From: Solea solea
Lineage: Eukaryota > Chordata > Actinopteri > Pleuronectiformes > Soleidae
Direction of reading: 5' to 3'
DNA: 64,000 bases
Assembly: GCF_958295425.1 (NCBI RefSeq)
Contig: NC_081143.1
Coordinates: forward strand, 25,564,586-25,628,585
This document shows positions 24,121-35,370 of this stretch, in pieces. Each line of letters starts with the position of its first letter. The stretch's first letter is position 1. The notes under the pieces were generated by a model. It was given only the letters and a program-made list of their open reading frames with translations. It had not been told where the DNA came from and made no database searches. Made by a program: the position numbers and the translations under genes.

Positions 24121-24350
24121 ATCCTTCCATCCATCTTCTACTGCTTTATCCTCCACGAGGTTCACAGGGGGACGCTGGTGCCAATCCCAGCTGACGTAGG
24201 GTGAAAGGTCGGGTACACCCTGAGGTCGCCAGTCCAGCACTGGACCACATATTCAGACAAACAACCGTCCTATCTCAGTCCATTTAGGGTGTCCAATTTT
24301 CCTAATTCCCAAATCTGCATGTTTTTGGACTGTGGGCGGTAACCGGAGAA
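24121..24350 (-). repeat. tRNA-derived SINE, family 1, inverted partner
   Basis: It runs CCTTCCATCCATCTTCTACTGC through CCAATCCCAGCTGACGTAGGG and GTTTTTGGACTGTGGGCGGTAACC on the minus strand. The tRNA-like head is lost. It faces the + strand copy at 23693 with a 106-base spacer. Confidence 0.8.
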
Positions 24351-27240
24351 TTCAATTTCAGGCACAGCCAATTTTGTGTGGCATCAGGGCTTATTTTGTC
24401 CTGATTGTGTTTCTATGGTAACTGTAGAGGGTCAGTTTAGGTGAGTCGATCGCCAATTGGCTTGATGTTTCTCACAGACGGAGGCAAAAGTAGTCCTTTA
24501 AACAAACAAATCATGGCCCGTCTGAAATCATCACAACTCTGTTCCCCCATGAGACGGAACCACCTCTTAATTTAACCTCTACAACTTTATGATGATATGA
24601 TAATAATAACAACGGGCCTCGGGATGAGTAATGCGAGTCCACTATTTAGTAAATAGAGGCCACAAATCATTACATCTACGCGGCAAAGTAACTCATTTTA
24701 GGATACAAATTATTCAGAAGGATAAACAAATCACCTCTCTGAGGATCAGGCTCTGTATCAAACTGTGTCATCAAAATCAGAAGCACATCGTCATTAAACC
24801 AAACATTTATAATCGTAAAAATATGGCAGACAAATACTTTTTTTTACTGAGAATAGCAAACGAACAGCAGCTCAAATGAAAACAAACTGCAAATCCTCCC
24901 GGGCAGTGACAGTGACGCATCGCTCGCACGACCATAACTAGGTTGTGCATATTTACACTTCACCTCTCAGCTTTCACCGTCTCTGGCGGGACCCTTTAAC
25001 CCAGGAAGTAAATGGGTGATTAATCGACACCGCTTTCTGTGTCCCTCACCACTGTGCAGACTGATCGCGTGACTATACAGACGGATTATGTTAGCGCCAG
25101 TCTGCGGACCGCTACAGCTGCTTCGCGGTCTATTTTTACCCGCCATAGATCGTAGTGGTCTGGTACTGTCACACCCTCACGTCTAGACTAATGGAGGGCA
25201 CACGGAGAACCGTGCTGATACTACTTCTCACACACACACACATAGCATTATGCGCTAATGTAAATGTGCACACGCTTGTGCAAATATATGTTTAGAAACG
25301 CAATCAAATATTCACGCCAACCTCCTGGTGTTGTGCCATAATAATATATTATTTAAATTTGATGATAAATGACACACAAACGTCTAAATAGTTTAAAAGA
25401 AAGAACAGATTTTATCATCAGTATCAAAAAGTGGTATCAAGCTATCCGTACAACTATTAAAATATCCACTCGGCTCCATTCAACTGGGCAAATTAAAAAA
25501 AAAAAAAGGTAAAGGACTCTTTTCTATGTAAAAGGTGGAAGGATAATCTATGCAGTATATTAAATGAAACACTAGTTTTTATTGTTCAAAAGTCATGATT
25601 AACAATGTCACACCTGAGATTCACTCAGTTGTTTAACAGCAAACATTTTCTTCATCACACACAGTCTCTCGTTTGAAAGTCATGGAGCCAACGAGTGATG
25701 AAATACAGTAGTTGTGGTTAGTCTTCTATGGTGTGTGCAGAGAAAGTGATTTATTGTTATTTGTTCATGTTTATGAGTGGTCCGCCATCCTTCTTTCTTA
25801 TAACCACAGACATTGTAGTGGAAATTGAACCCAGTGGTGGAACTCATGATGTGCCACACTTAAGTTGTTTATTTTATGCTTTGCAATGGTCGTCAAACTC
25901 TCTTTATACTTGTGATCAAATACCGTAGCTCCACACATTTCATCTACAAAAAATTGCCATTAAATGAATACTCCACACAAGTGTTAACAGCAATATTTGC
26001 CTGAAACTACTGCAATCACATTCACTCACATTCACTCTTCCACTCTCTTGTTTGCTTTTGTCCGTCTGTGACCGTCCTTACCTCACACCGTCAGTTCTGT
26101 TAATGTATAACGCCACATGGCGTCCGCATTCACTGTATGCCCCCACGATGAAGAAGAATGCACTGGAGCCCTTTGACTGTGGTTGCTATGGCGACCTCTG
26201 AAACTGCCCTGAGCCAAACCCGACAAAATTACTTCATCTCGCATTTCTTGAGCAGTAACCTGAGCAGCGCGCGGCAAAACTCCGAACAGCAACACACCGA
26301 TTGATTTATTTTTTCCCGATGACCCCTGTGAACTTACCTCTTGAGGTGTCATCGCTCAAGACTTCCAAGACCCACCTACAAACTGCAAACTGTTCTGCTG
26401 TTGATGCTCCAGATATAACGAAACAAATATCTTCACTGGCTGTGTCTGATAACCCTGTCCTGAGTGCCTCTGTATCACTGAGGTCTACAGTGAAGCTGTG
26501 GTGGTTTCCTGTAGAGACAGATTTTGTCTGATCCCGTAGCCGGATAACAATTCAGATATTATCAAAACAGATCAGGTAAAGGTCAAGGCATGACTGATAG
26601 AAAGAATAAAGAAGAAAGAAGTTTTCCCATCATCTGTGTAACATTCATTCATTCCTTAATTCATTCACTCTCTGGACTTTGTTAACTTACATAAAAATAA
26701 CTGCAGTTGGATTGTATCTGTGCATGGCATTGGCAAACACTCGAAGATAATACTCTGTTGGACAGTGTCCAGGGAGAGGAAGAGGTGCTAGTTTTTCGGA
26801 TTAATTTAAGCTTCAGTCCCTTTGTTCCCGTTGGACAAATGTTGATTTTTAATTCACTGCTATGAAGTTCTGAAAACCTATTTATACACAAGTGATCACA
26901 CCCACCCACAGGACTTCAAAACCACCCAAGAAATACTTCTGCTTCATGGCCCTTTGTTAAAAGTGCTGCTCTGTGTGAAACATGAAGTCATATTTTGTTT
27001 TCACACAGGCACGGGAAACAAGAAGCAGACACAGCATATTGTGCACTGGTCGAGAATCGTCTCAACGGTCATTTCCCCACTTTACTGTCATAATAGTTCT
27101 GTACATGGGCTCCAGAAGATGAAACCTGGAAGCCTGATGAAGTTGCAGGTTCTGTAGATGAAAGGTCCAGAGTCGTACATACAAGTGTAATCTCAATGAA
27201 AAAAAGAAACCCCTGCAATAGATAGAGCAATCTTTTAAAA
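24351..27240. other. Non-coding stretch without recognised genes
   Basis: 24890-25200 is relatively CpG-rich compared with its surroundings (CGCATCGCTCGCACG, GCGGACCGC, CTTCGCGG) without a reading frame. 25496-25507 is an A-run. 26083-26352 has an open minus-strand frame without similarity. Nothing else recognised. Confidence 0.35.
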
Positions 27241-27390
27241 GGTTTAATCTCACCACTGTTGTCTTACAGCAAAAAGACCCTGGTTCATGACCAGGTCTCA
27301 CCAAGGGCCTTTCTGTATGGAGTTTGCATGTTCTCCCCACTTGTGTGGGTTTTCTCTGGGTACTGCTGTTTCCTCTCACAGTCTGAAAAC
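27241..27390 (+). repeat. tRNA-derived SINE, family 1, head and body
   Basis: ACTGTTGTCTTACAGCAAAAAG, CCTGGTTCATGACCAGGTC (B-box region), GGCCTTTCTGTATGGAGTTTG and TTTCCTCTCACAGTCTGAAAAC are present. It stops where the family normally continues with ATGCAGATT and joins the minus-strand copy directly. Confidence 0.8.
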
Positions 27391-27555
27391 ACCCATCCAT
27401 CCATTATCTACTGCTTTATCACAGGGGTTGCTGTGCCAACAACCATTCACTCTCACAGTCAATTTAGACTGTCCAATTTACCTAATCACCATATTGCATG
27501 TTTTTGGACTGTGGGATGAACCCGGAGAAAACCCACGCACACACGGGGAGCACAG
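27391..27555 (-). repeat. tRNA-derived SINE, family 1, inverted and directly joined
   Basis: CCATCCATCCATTATCTACTGC through GTCAATTTAGACTGTCC, TTTTTGGACTGTGGGATGAACC and GGAGAAAACCCACGCACAC lie on the minus strand. It begins at its 3' tail immediately after the truncated + strand copy, so the second SINE probably inserted into the first. Confidence 0.8.
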
Positions 27556-28971
27556 ATGCTGGTAGAAGTCAGAATCTAGAGAAAAGACAGACAGACCATA
27601 GTAGTCCATGTGAAAAGTTGGACAGGAGGATGAATAATTCCGCAGAGTCTCAACCAGTCACAGTTCCAGTGGAAGTCCCACTGTTTGCCCCCCCACCAGA
27701 CTCTTAGCAGTTTGCTGGTTATGTCAGCTTCCTGCTGTGTTCACCATGTTACTCCACCCTGATGTGACAAGACAAGTTTTTTTCCTGCCCTTCACAATTT
27801 TTTTTCCCTCTTCTCATTGGTCTCTTCCATCTTCTCTCGTCTTTTCGCCTTTTTTCTTGTCACTCTTTTCACCAAGAGCTGTTAACGACGTCAGTATTGT
27901 CTCTGTCTCTATAGCTGTGTCTCAGGAGGGGACTATTGTTGACCATGTAGTCTGCAAAGGATTACACAGGATTTCTGTACCACTTCATAGCTGTTCCCTA
28001 GCAACCAAGTGGCGACCAATTCTGATGTCGCTCAAAAGATTTGGTTCATGTAAATGTAAATATTTTAACAATAATGTAAGTTTTATTGTTATTTCATTTT
28101 ATTGTATACTTTTAACTTGATGAGTGAACAGGTCTTGTCATGTTTGTGACACATTTGATATAGTCAATGATGAAAGATCCTTTTCACTGCCCATTTTTTT
28201 TAGCTTGCTGGTAGTGTGGCTGCTCCAATCTGGTAACAAAATGCAAAGCAAGACACTCTTCTTGATGAAGACGTGGACGTTTATGCATCCAGTTTCGCTC
28301 CAGCCTTAACACCCTGGTATACTTCTGGGTTAGGGTTAGGGTTACCCTCAAAAGCACATTTTGGAACGGTGCCTTGGGTACAAACTGAATTTCTGCCCAA
28401 GGGTAGGTGGAGTATTAAGCCCCGCTCGCCAAGCAGAAAAAACATTTTCGACAACAGAAGAAGCAGTCGTCAAGGAGAGTCATCCGAGCCTCAACCTGGC
28501 GACCCTTGAACCAACTGACACCCCCGACAGGCCTTTCAGTGGAAGAGCCGCTCGAACCAGACAAGGGAGTCCAAGGGAGCTGTAGCATCGTTCTCTTCTT
28601 CTTTAGTAGGGATGCATCCAATTCCCAGACTTGTACCGCCACCCCATGGTGAAGTCGGATACTACAGGACCCTGATGGCAATTGCGCGGAAGTATACCAG
28701 GGCCTCTAGAAGGAACAGCAAAGTAAACAGCACTGTGACGCAGCCAACCTTTAAAAAGGGATGTGGCACCTTACATTCCTGACAATCCACCAATGTATCT
28801 TATCCATCTCTGATCTCTGGGAGTGGGATTACAACGTGCAGCATTTAGATTGTAGATTCTGTCTTGAACACATCTTTCTGCATAGCAGTTTTAAAAAGCT
28901 GACGTGACTTCATATAATTGTTTTATTTCTGTTTACAGCTGTTGCAACATGGGATTGGGATAATTTAGGGA
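27556..28971. other. Non-coding stretch, unassigned GC-richer segment at 28.4-28.7 kb
   Basis: 28345-28740 is more GC-rich than its surroundings and open in several frames on both strands. I recognise no protein in it. It could be old mobile-element sequence. 28327-28344 holds three telomere-like GGGTTA units. Confidence 0.35.
28327..28344 (+). repeat. Short telomere-like (GGGTTA)3
   Basis: Three perfect GGGTTA units are followed by CCC. This is too short to indicate a real telomeric fusion, since such short runs are common in fish repeats. Confidence 0.8.
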
Positions 28972-29160
28972 GTGTGTGCGTTTCTGTAGTCCAAAAAACA
29001 TGCAGATTTGGGGATTAGGCAAATTGGACTAAATGTGAGCGTTAGAGTGGATGGTAGTTTGTGGCCCTGTGATGGACTGGATACCTTTTGCCCTATGTCG
29101 GCTGGGACTGGCACCAGCAACCCTGTGACCCTCATGTGGAGGATAAAGTGGTAGAAGATG
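28972..29160 (+). repeat. tRNA-derived SINE, family 1, 5'-truncated
   Basis: AGTCCAAAAAACATGCAGA, GGCAAATTGGACTAAATGTGAG, GCCCTGTGATGGACTGG, GTCGGCTGGGACTGGCACC and CCTCATGTGGAGGATAAAG are present. The tRNA-like head is missing. Confidence 0.75.
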
Positions 29161-29642
29161 AGTATGTTTGTGTGCGAATGGAATTCAATTTAAAGTAGCC
29201 AGACGTTGATTCTCAAGGCTTAGGCTACTATTATTTAGTTTTAAAACACATTCAAAATCTGCTTTGTTTACACATGCCCATGCAATCCATTCAACTCTGG
29301 ACTGTTTGAGCAGCTGAAACAGACAAATGTGCTGCCAGCAACGGACTCATTTTAATTTGAAAACTCTAGAGCTGCTTGTTAGTCCACACAGGCAGATACG
29401 AGAGACCTTTGGAAACAAAGATTCAGACTCATTTGCTTTCTGGTAGAATCTAATTGGTAAAAACTCAACTGCCAGCGGTGAATGAAATACATTAACTTTT
29501 ATTTCCAGTTTCACCTTGTTGTCTCTCTAGTAAAGGGGGAAAAAAAGCTCTACTCTTCAACATCACTGTTTCTCTTTAGCAAAGTAAAATACATGGTCCT
29601 GTGGCACTCGTTTTCAGGTGCTTTGTATGGCCACAGATGACC

Positions 29643-29790
29643 TCATCACTCATGTGGATGATGACTGTTTACTTTTCTTTTAAAAAGAAAACAATCTTCA
29701 TCACTCATGTGGATTGTTTTCTTTTCTTTTAAAGAGAAAACAGTCTTCATCACTCATGTCGTTGAAGATTGTTTCTCTTTTTAAAAATGT
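29643..29790 (+). repeat. Three tandem units with internal inverted repeats
   Basis: TCATCACTCATGTGG starts at 29643 and 29698, and the related TCATCACTCATGTCG starts at 29747 (spacing 55, then 49). Each unit also contains a CTTTTCTTTTAAA / AAAAGAAAAC inverted repeat, so single strands could form hairpins. No mobile-element termini were identified. Confidence 0.8.
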
Positions 29791-30515
29791 CATGATATAG
29801 ATGTCGCCTCAGTGTCACACATATGCACTAAGCTGTAGTCACATACAAAGTGTGAGAGTTTAATTAGAGAGTCGTGTGTAGAGGGGGACGGCTGGTTTGT
29901 AGAAAGTAAGTTGCTGTATGCTGTGTAAATTAAATTAGGTATAGTGTGTAAAATTGCTGAAGTTACATGTTGCAGCTGAATATCCCCCGACCTCATCCTT
30001 CCTTTCACGTGTCTAATTTGACTTTTTTATAGTTGATTTGGCTGTTGATATTAATATCAAGAGCAGTTTATCTCCATATTTTGCCCAATTAAGAACTTTC
30101 ACCTAAAATGAACACACTGGCCCTTTAATTGGAAACAAAACAAACACTACACCTGGTTAGTGACTGATTTACACAGTGTGGAGATGTTTTGTAGGCATCT
30201 TCAGTATAACACGCCACAACCACTCATGGTGAGTTGTTGCGAGAACAATGACTAATGCTGCTGCAGTAATATAGTCATAAATCAGTGTTAGCTCATGTAA
30301 GACAACAATGCTAAGTGTGCTAGTGCTCGTAAATTGGCCATGGAATCATAATGGATCAGTGTGTATATAAGCAGGTTATGATGGATTTGTTCTTAACTTA
30401 GAACAGGCACTAAGTGTTGGTGTAACCTCTGAGGTTCTAATGACAAGTGCATTTGGAGTTGGACAAATCACTGATTTCTGTTCTTGTTTACATCTGATAT
30501 TAAAGGAGGAAACCG

Positions 30516-30541
30516 TACATAATGTGTTAACACATTATGTA
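30516..30541. other. Perfect 26-bp palindrome
   Basis: TACATAATGTGTT is followed immediately by its exact reverse complement, centred on GTTAAC. The flanking bases do not pair. Function unknown. Confidence 0.9.
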
Positions 30542-30844
30542 TGCAATTTATACTATAGAGCAAAACATAAACCCATATTTTGGCCAAAGCTTAACATTAT
30601 ATTTTGACCTTGTTTTTTTTGAAGGAACAGTAACTGCAAGTTATTTTTAAAGTTTATTTGTAAAGTACTTATTACTGTACGTATTCCTCCTTTAAACATA
30701 ATAATATTATTTTATAACTTCACTCATTAAAAGTAACAAGTTGGATCAACACAGCAGGGATTCTATGGAGGGAAATTTGATACATTTATATTTTTGACCT
30801 TACCAAAAATTGCATTTCCACATTACAGAGAACATTTTGAAATG

Positions 30845-30867
30845 ATAATAATAATAATAATAATAAT
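30845..30867 (+). repeat. (ATA)n microsatellite
   Basis: A run of ATA trinucleotides continues imperfectly to about 30890. Confidence 0.9.
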
Positions 30868-32640
30868 GATAATGTTAATATTAATAATAAAAGGCTTATA
30901 ATATTCACACTGGTTCTATTGTAGTTGAGTTCATGTGATTATCTTTGACCTGAAATTAGTGACAGAAAAAACCTTAAGGGCGTACATTTTCTCCACTGAT
31001 TTCCATTGAAATGGACTTGAAATTGACTATTGAGTATATGCTTATTACCTGATTGACTTCAGCTACCAAAGAATCTGTCCATTGTTTCTATATTTGGTCT
31101 ATTTTTGTTTTAAAACGACAAATCATACATACCGAGCAGCAACTCAGATAAATCATCACCTTCCGCTCTTCTGTGGCAGTAAATAACATCAGCTTCACAA
31201 ATGAATCCCCCTCTCCACCCTTGTTGGCCTTCTTTATTGTCTCCCCCAGGTTGATGGGATAACCCTCCAATCAATTAAAAGCTAATTCTGTTAACTGTCA
31301 TGTATGAAGCACCGGGGTGTTTCCACAGCTTATGAAAATGCCAGCTCACTTTACAGAGGTGAGAGCTCTAACATGACCCACACATTGTGGCACTTTGGAG
31401 GAGAGGATGATGTGTGAGAGATGGTGCATAATAAAAAAGACAAGACTGTGGAAGTGCAAGCGAACGGAGGCAGCAAATGCCAAACAGATGCTCCAGCTAA
31501 ACTGTTCTGTGCTGTAAATGAAGTGGGCAGTGCCATTTTTGAAACACTTGCTTTACATGATTGGTGATGCCGTTCATTCGTTTTGGCCGCCAGTGTCGTG
31601 TAACTGCACTCCCTCTCGCGTTGCTTGGTCACAGAATGGGTAATAGTGCAACGTTTATAGCACACTGGGATTTAAATGAATTGCGATTAACACAGAGGAG
31701 GGGAAAAAAAAAACATGCCATACTGTGTTTGTGCCATTAAACATTATCAGTCAGAGAAATACAGACTTAAGTGTCTCCATAGGGAAATTATTTTCACAGG
31801 GTGTAAAAAAGTTTGGGTTTGGATCGCAATGCCAGCAGAAATTAACAAACCAGATGGCCTGTTTTCCTATGTTGTCAGCAAGTGTTCGACAAAAACAAAC
31901 AGTGTTTTACACTATAGCTATATAATCAGTTGAATGTACAGCACTCCCGCTTGTGTGGGGAGGCTCTGGGACATTTGGGATTTGAATTGTTTCAAAACAA
32001 GTACAAGATCCATTGTGGTTTGGCCATGCTTATCTGTGCAACAATCAGTACACCAGTTGAAAAACCGTCGTCATTCTATAATAAGTAAATGTCTCACAGT
32101 GTGTGAGGACTCTGTTCTAACCACAGAGGCTGGTCAGAGTGTCAACGGGAAACTAAAACAGTCAAAGGGGAGAACATTTGACTGGATCCAGGGGTTGATC
32201 ACTGCCACAAAATGTGCTCAAAGCAAGCACAGAAGACGTAGCAATGGGAACCTATAGGCAACAGATTCCACAACACATTCTTTTATTGCTATGTAAAAGT
32301 GTTCTTCTGCACAGGATGAGGGGGTTATTAATATTAACGTCCACTCCAGCTGTTTCCATACTTGTGAAAAAGCTGCAGAGGCATTATAAGGATCAGATAT
32401 AGTCATTTTGGCAAAGTTCTACAATGCATTGTTTGATCTGCATGGATTTAAAGTTCACAGTGAACTCTGAAGGCTCGGTGCCAGCTTTTTCTGCCAACAT
32501 GGAGTCACAGCAACTTCGTTCTGTACACGTGACGTGTTAGTGATGCAATGCAAAGCTCTATTGCTCTGCATTGCGAGTACATTAACAGATTTCAGAGATC
32601 AGTGAGTCGGGGATGTTGCCTTGGCGTCGTATAACGGCCT

Positions 32641-32660
32641 AGAGAGAGAGAGCGAGAGAG
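32641..32660 (+). repeat. (AG)n microsatellite
   Basis: An AG run with one CG interruption. Confidence 0.9.
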
Positions 32661-33368
32661 AATGTACACATGCACAAATAACATGTTTCTACTTGAGTCC
32701 TGCCTGTAAGCAGACTCATCAACACCTACAGAGTTGGCATACCTGCACACATGCTTCCAACAGTCAAGCTTTGAGAGAATCGCTGGAACCCTAATTGGTA
32801 GCGCCGACTCCCTGAATAGCACGAGCCCAGAGTCTACACGTGTCTCTCATCACAGTGGGAGGATGTTGCTAAGGTAGAGACAGCAGCATAGAGGTGTTTA
32901 TGGTTCGCTCTGATGACGACTGGTTCTTTGTGTAGCTATGGCAGCCAAGCGGCTACTTAGTCCTTCGGCGGCATCCATTCTGTAGGAGGGCGGAAAGACG
33001 AGCTGATTGCTGTCACTGGATGGAAGCCAGTTGGCTCACAGGGAATCCAGAATGGGTTCCAAACTGTTTTACTCTGTTTGCATGAGAAATAAACCCCAGC
33101 GCATATATTCACCCATAGCCATGCATTCAACTGCAATCAGTAGCTGTGTGTGAAATGATGATGTTTACACAAAAAAATGGATGATGGTTTTTGGTATGGA
33201 ATTAAAGTGTTTCTTTCAGCAGTATGGCTAGACAATAAAACAACCATTAGATGTCAACAGTGAGGTTAGAGGACTCGTATCAGCTGCTGTACTTCTGTCT
33301 CTTACTTCCTCCTCTCCAACTGTTACACTACTGATTCAGCTGAGGGTCGAAATAACGAGCTTGGACAT

Positions 33369-33840
33369 CTATGAGGGGCAGCATAGGCCATACTTGCTTT
33401 TTTACCTCACAGATACGCAATTGTACCTCTCACATACGCTCTATTAGTTCTTACATTCACTTTTTTTAGCTCTCACATTCACTATTTTTGGCTCTCACAT
33501 ACACAATTTTACCTCTCACATACGCTCTATTAGTTCTTACATTCACTTTTTTTAGCTCTCACATTCACTATTTTTGGCTCTCACGTACACAATTTTACCT
33601 CTCACATACACTCTATTAGTTCTTACATTCACTTTTTTTAGCTCTCACATTCACTATTTTTGGCTCTCACATACACAATTTTACCTCTCACATACACAAT
33701 TTTACCTCACACATTCACAATTTTACCTCTCACATACACAAAACCCCTCTCACATACACTCTTTTAGCTCGTATGTGAGAGGTAAAATTGTGTATCTGTG
33801 AGGTAAAAAAAGTAATTATGGCCTATGTGGCCCCTCATAG
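33369..33840. mobile_element. Foldback-type element with tandem-repeat core
   Basis: The left arm (CTATGAGGGGCAGCATAGGCC... to about 33445) and the right arm (...GGCCTATGTGGCCCCTCATAG, from about 33768) are inverted copies of about 70 bases with a few mismatches. Both contain TTTTTTACCTCACAGATAC on the outward-reading strand. ACAT directly flanks both ends (33365-33368, 33841-33844) and may be a 4-bp target duplication. Between the arms lie 86-bp tandem units. There is no coding capacity. The family is unknown to me. Long inverted arms around tandem repeats are typical of foldback elements. Confidence 0.75.
33424..33770 (+). repeat. 86-bp minisatellite plus shorter sub-repeats
   Basis: TACCTCTCACATACGCTC starts at 33424 and 33510, and TACCTCTCACATACACTC at 33596, an exact period of 86. 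Within each unit, shorter ~21-base subunits of the form CTCTCACAT(A/T)CAC plus a T-rich run recur. The third unit degrades into these subunits after about 33680. The units are nearly identical, so the amplification looks recent. Confidence 0.9.
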
Positions 33841-33892
33841 ACATCAGTGTGTATCCGACTGTAGGAGAAAGTTTATTTTGAATGTGGCAAAG

Positions 33893-34195
33893 TCTGAGTA
33901 TTTCAGAAACTGCTGATCTACTGATGTTTTCATACACAACATCCCTAGGGTTTACAAGGAATGGTCCAAAACAGATAAAATACCCAGTGAGCAGCAGTTC
34001 TCTAGGGGGAAAATTTCATGTTGATGCCAGAGGCCATGAATGACCAGACTGATTCAAAGTGACAGCAAAGCAACCTCTCCTTACAACCGATGTATGAGGA
34101 AGATCATTTCTGAGCCTACAACATGTCAAAAGTTGTAGCAGATGGACTTTAGCGGCATGTCGGTTTATGAGGTGTACCTAATAAAGTGGCGGTGA
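33893..34195 (+). mobile_element. Tc1-like DNA transposon remnant, internally deleted
   Basis: GAGTATTTCAGAAACTGCTG, TAGGGTTTACAAGGAATGG, AAATACCCAGTGAGCAGCAG and GGTGTACCTAATAAAGTGGC match a common fish Tc1-like element: the N-terminal part of its transposase frame and its right inverted terminus. A full element is about 1.2-1.6 kb, and here most of the transposase (including the DDE catalytic region) is deleted. The frame is broken by stops and indels. It lies 53 bases downstream of the foldback element. Confidence 0.8.
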
Positions 34196-35239
34196 TGATA
34201 TGTGATCCCTGGGTGCCCAATTCAGGCCAAATTTGTAAAGTTATATTGAGGTTCAGTTCAGGTTCTGTCACCTTGGCTGGCCTATAGTCTACATTACTTT
34301 ACACTGTCCCGTAATTAATAGAACGGATGCATTTTCTCCAAATGTTGGCCATAGTTTTGGTACGTATAATTATTCAGGATTGATGATGTGACTGTGTCCG
34401 GGTTCAAATCAGTTCGGAACACACAAAAACCAGAAAGCCTGTCAGGCTCACGCAGTTAGTTTTCCCTTGAGTTCGTAAATAAAAATTTTACACGCGCCAC
34501 AGTCTAGTTCACACCACTGAACTACAGCCTCAGTCATCCTGCATCATTTCTCTCTTTTAGCCTCTTACTAATATCAGAATGCCCCGGAGCACCACTATGA
34601 CTTTAAAGCTCTCTTATTTCAAGCATCGTATTTAAAGTTTTATGTTGTGTTTTACAGAAACCCTGTAGCCTTTAGGGTGTGGAACATAAAAAGGGTTTTA
34701 TCCACAGCTTCGGCTGTGGGACTCAGGAGGACTGTACATCACTGTAGTGGTAGATTTTTAAAGATGCAAAAAACTTCTATTCAATTGAAACTGAGACAAT
34801 TTAATGTTTTGAAGATGAGGAAACAAAAAAACCCACATATACCTAATTTATCAGTCAAACTAGACTCTAATTGTATGGGAAATTTAGTGGGAATTGAGTG
34901 TACATTTTCTAAACAAGTAATGATTTCCTTTAGGGCACAATACATGTGTTTGACTACACGGTTTGAGTCGTGCTACAACCTTCCTGTGGTTTCCGATTAT
35001 TAATAGCTACACACCAAAGAATGATGCATTCACTGTCAGGATTCGTAAGAAACTTCATAAACACACCGAAGGTAGGGGAAATCATGTTAGAAACAAAACT
35101 AATCAACTCTAAATAATGTCAAGGCTCTTTGCCAGCTCATGATTACTGTAAAATATGAAGGGGAAATAAAAGCGTTCATTGTCTGTTGGTGTCTTTTGTG
35201 TCGTTGTAGTCATTCATTGTAGTGGCTCACTCTAATAGA
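34196..35239. other. Non-coding stretch without recognised genes
   Basis: A 118-codon open frame at 34647-35003 has no recognised similarity or splice-site context, so I do not call it a gene. Nothing else seen. Confidence 0.35.
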
Positions 35240-35370
35240 CATTGGGCACAGCCCACACCTCATCTACCAAGTAAAGGTACAGTTCTTAGTTGAAATGCAA
35301 GCCTGGCCAAGGGCTTGACCGTTCCAAACTCTACCAAATGGAACCACACAATGATGGAAACACAACATAA
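35240..35370. mobile_element. MITE-like repeat, family A (copy 4, right half)
   Basis: CACCTCATCTACCAAGTAAAGG, AGTTGAAATGCAAGCCTGGCC and CCGTTCCAAACTCTACCAAATG match copies 1 and 2. The right end GATGGAAACACAAC is the inverted counterpart of the left GTGTTTCCACC end of copy 2, supporting inverted termini for this family. Confidence 0.6.

Larger units (their letters stand above)
29791..33364. other. AT-rich non-coding DNA
   Basis: This holds a perfect 26-bp palindrome (30516-30541), an (ATA)n run (30845-30867) and a GA run (32641-32660). 31500-31640 is a GC-richer segment (CACTGGCGGCC on the minus strand) that may be repeat-derived. No gene recognised. Confidence 0.4.

Noticed and set aside
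28327..28344. Interstitial telomere or chromosome fusion point
   Set aside because: Only three GGGTTA units. Similar short runs occur at 13012 and 53750 as part of ordinary fish repeats.
33424..33770. CRISPR-like array of regularly spaced repeats
   Set aside because: The whole 86-base unit repeats, with no unique spacers. It lies between inverted arms in vertebrate DNA, so it is a minisatellite in a foldback element.
34647..35003. 118-codon frame
   Set aside because: Lys/Asn/Ser-rich peptide from AT-rich DNA with no known domain.
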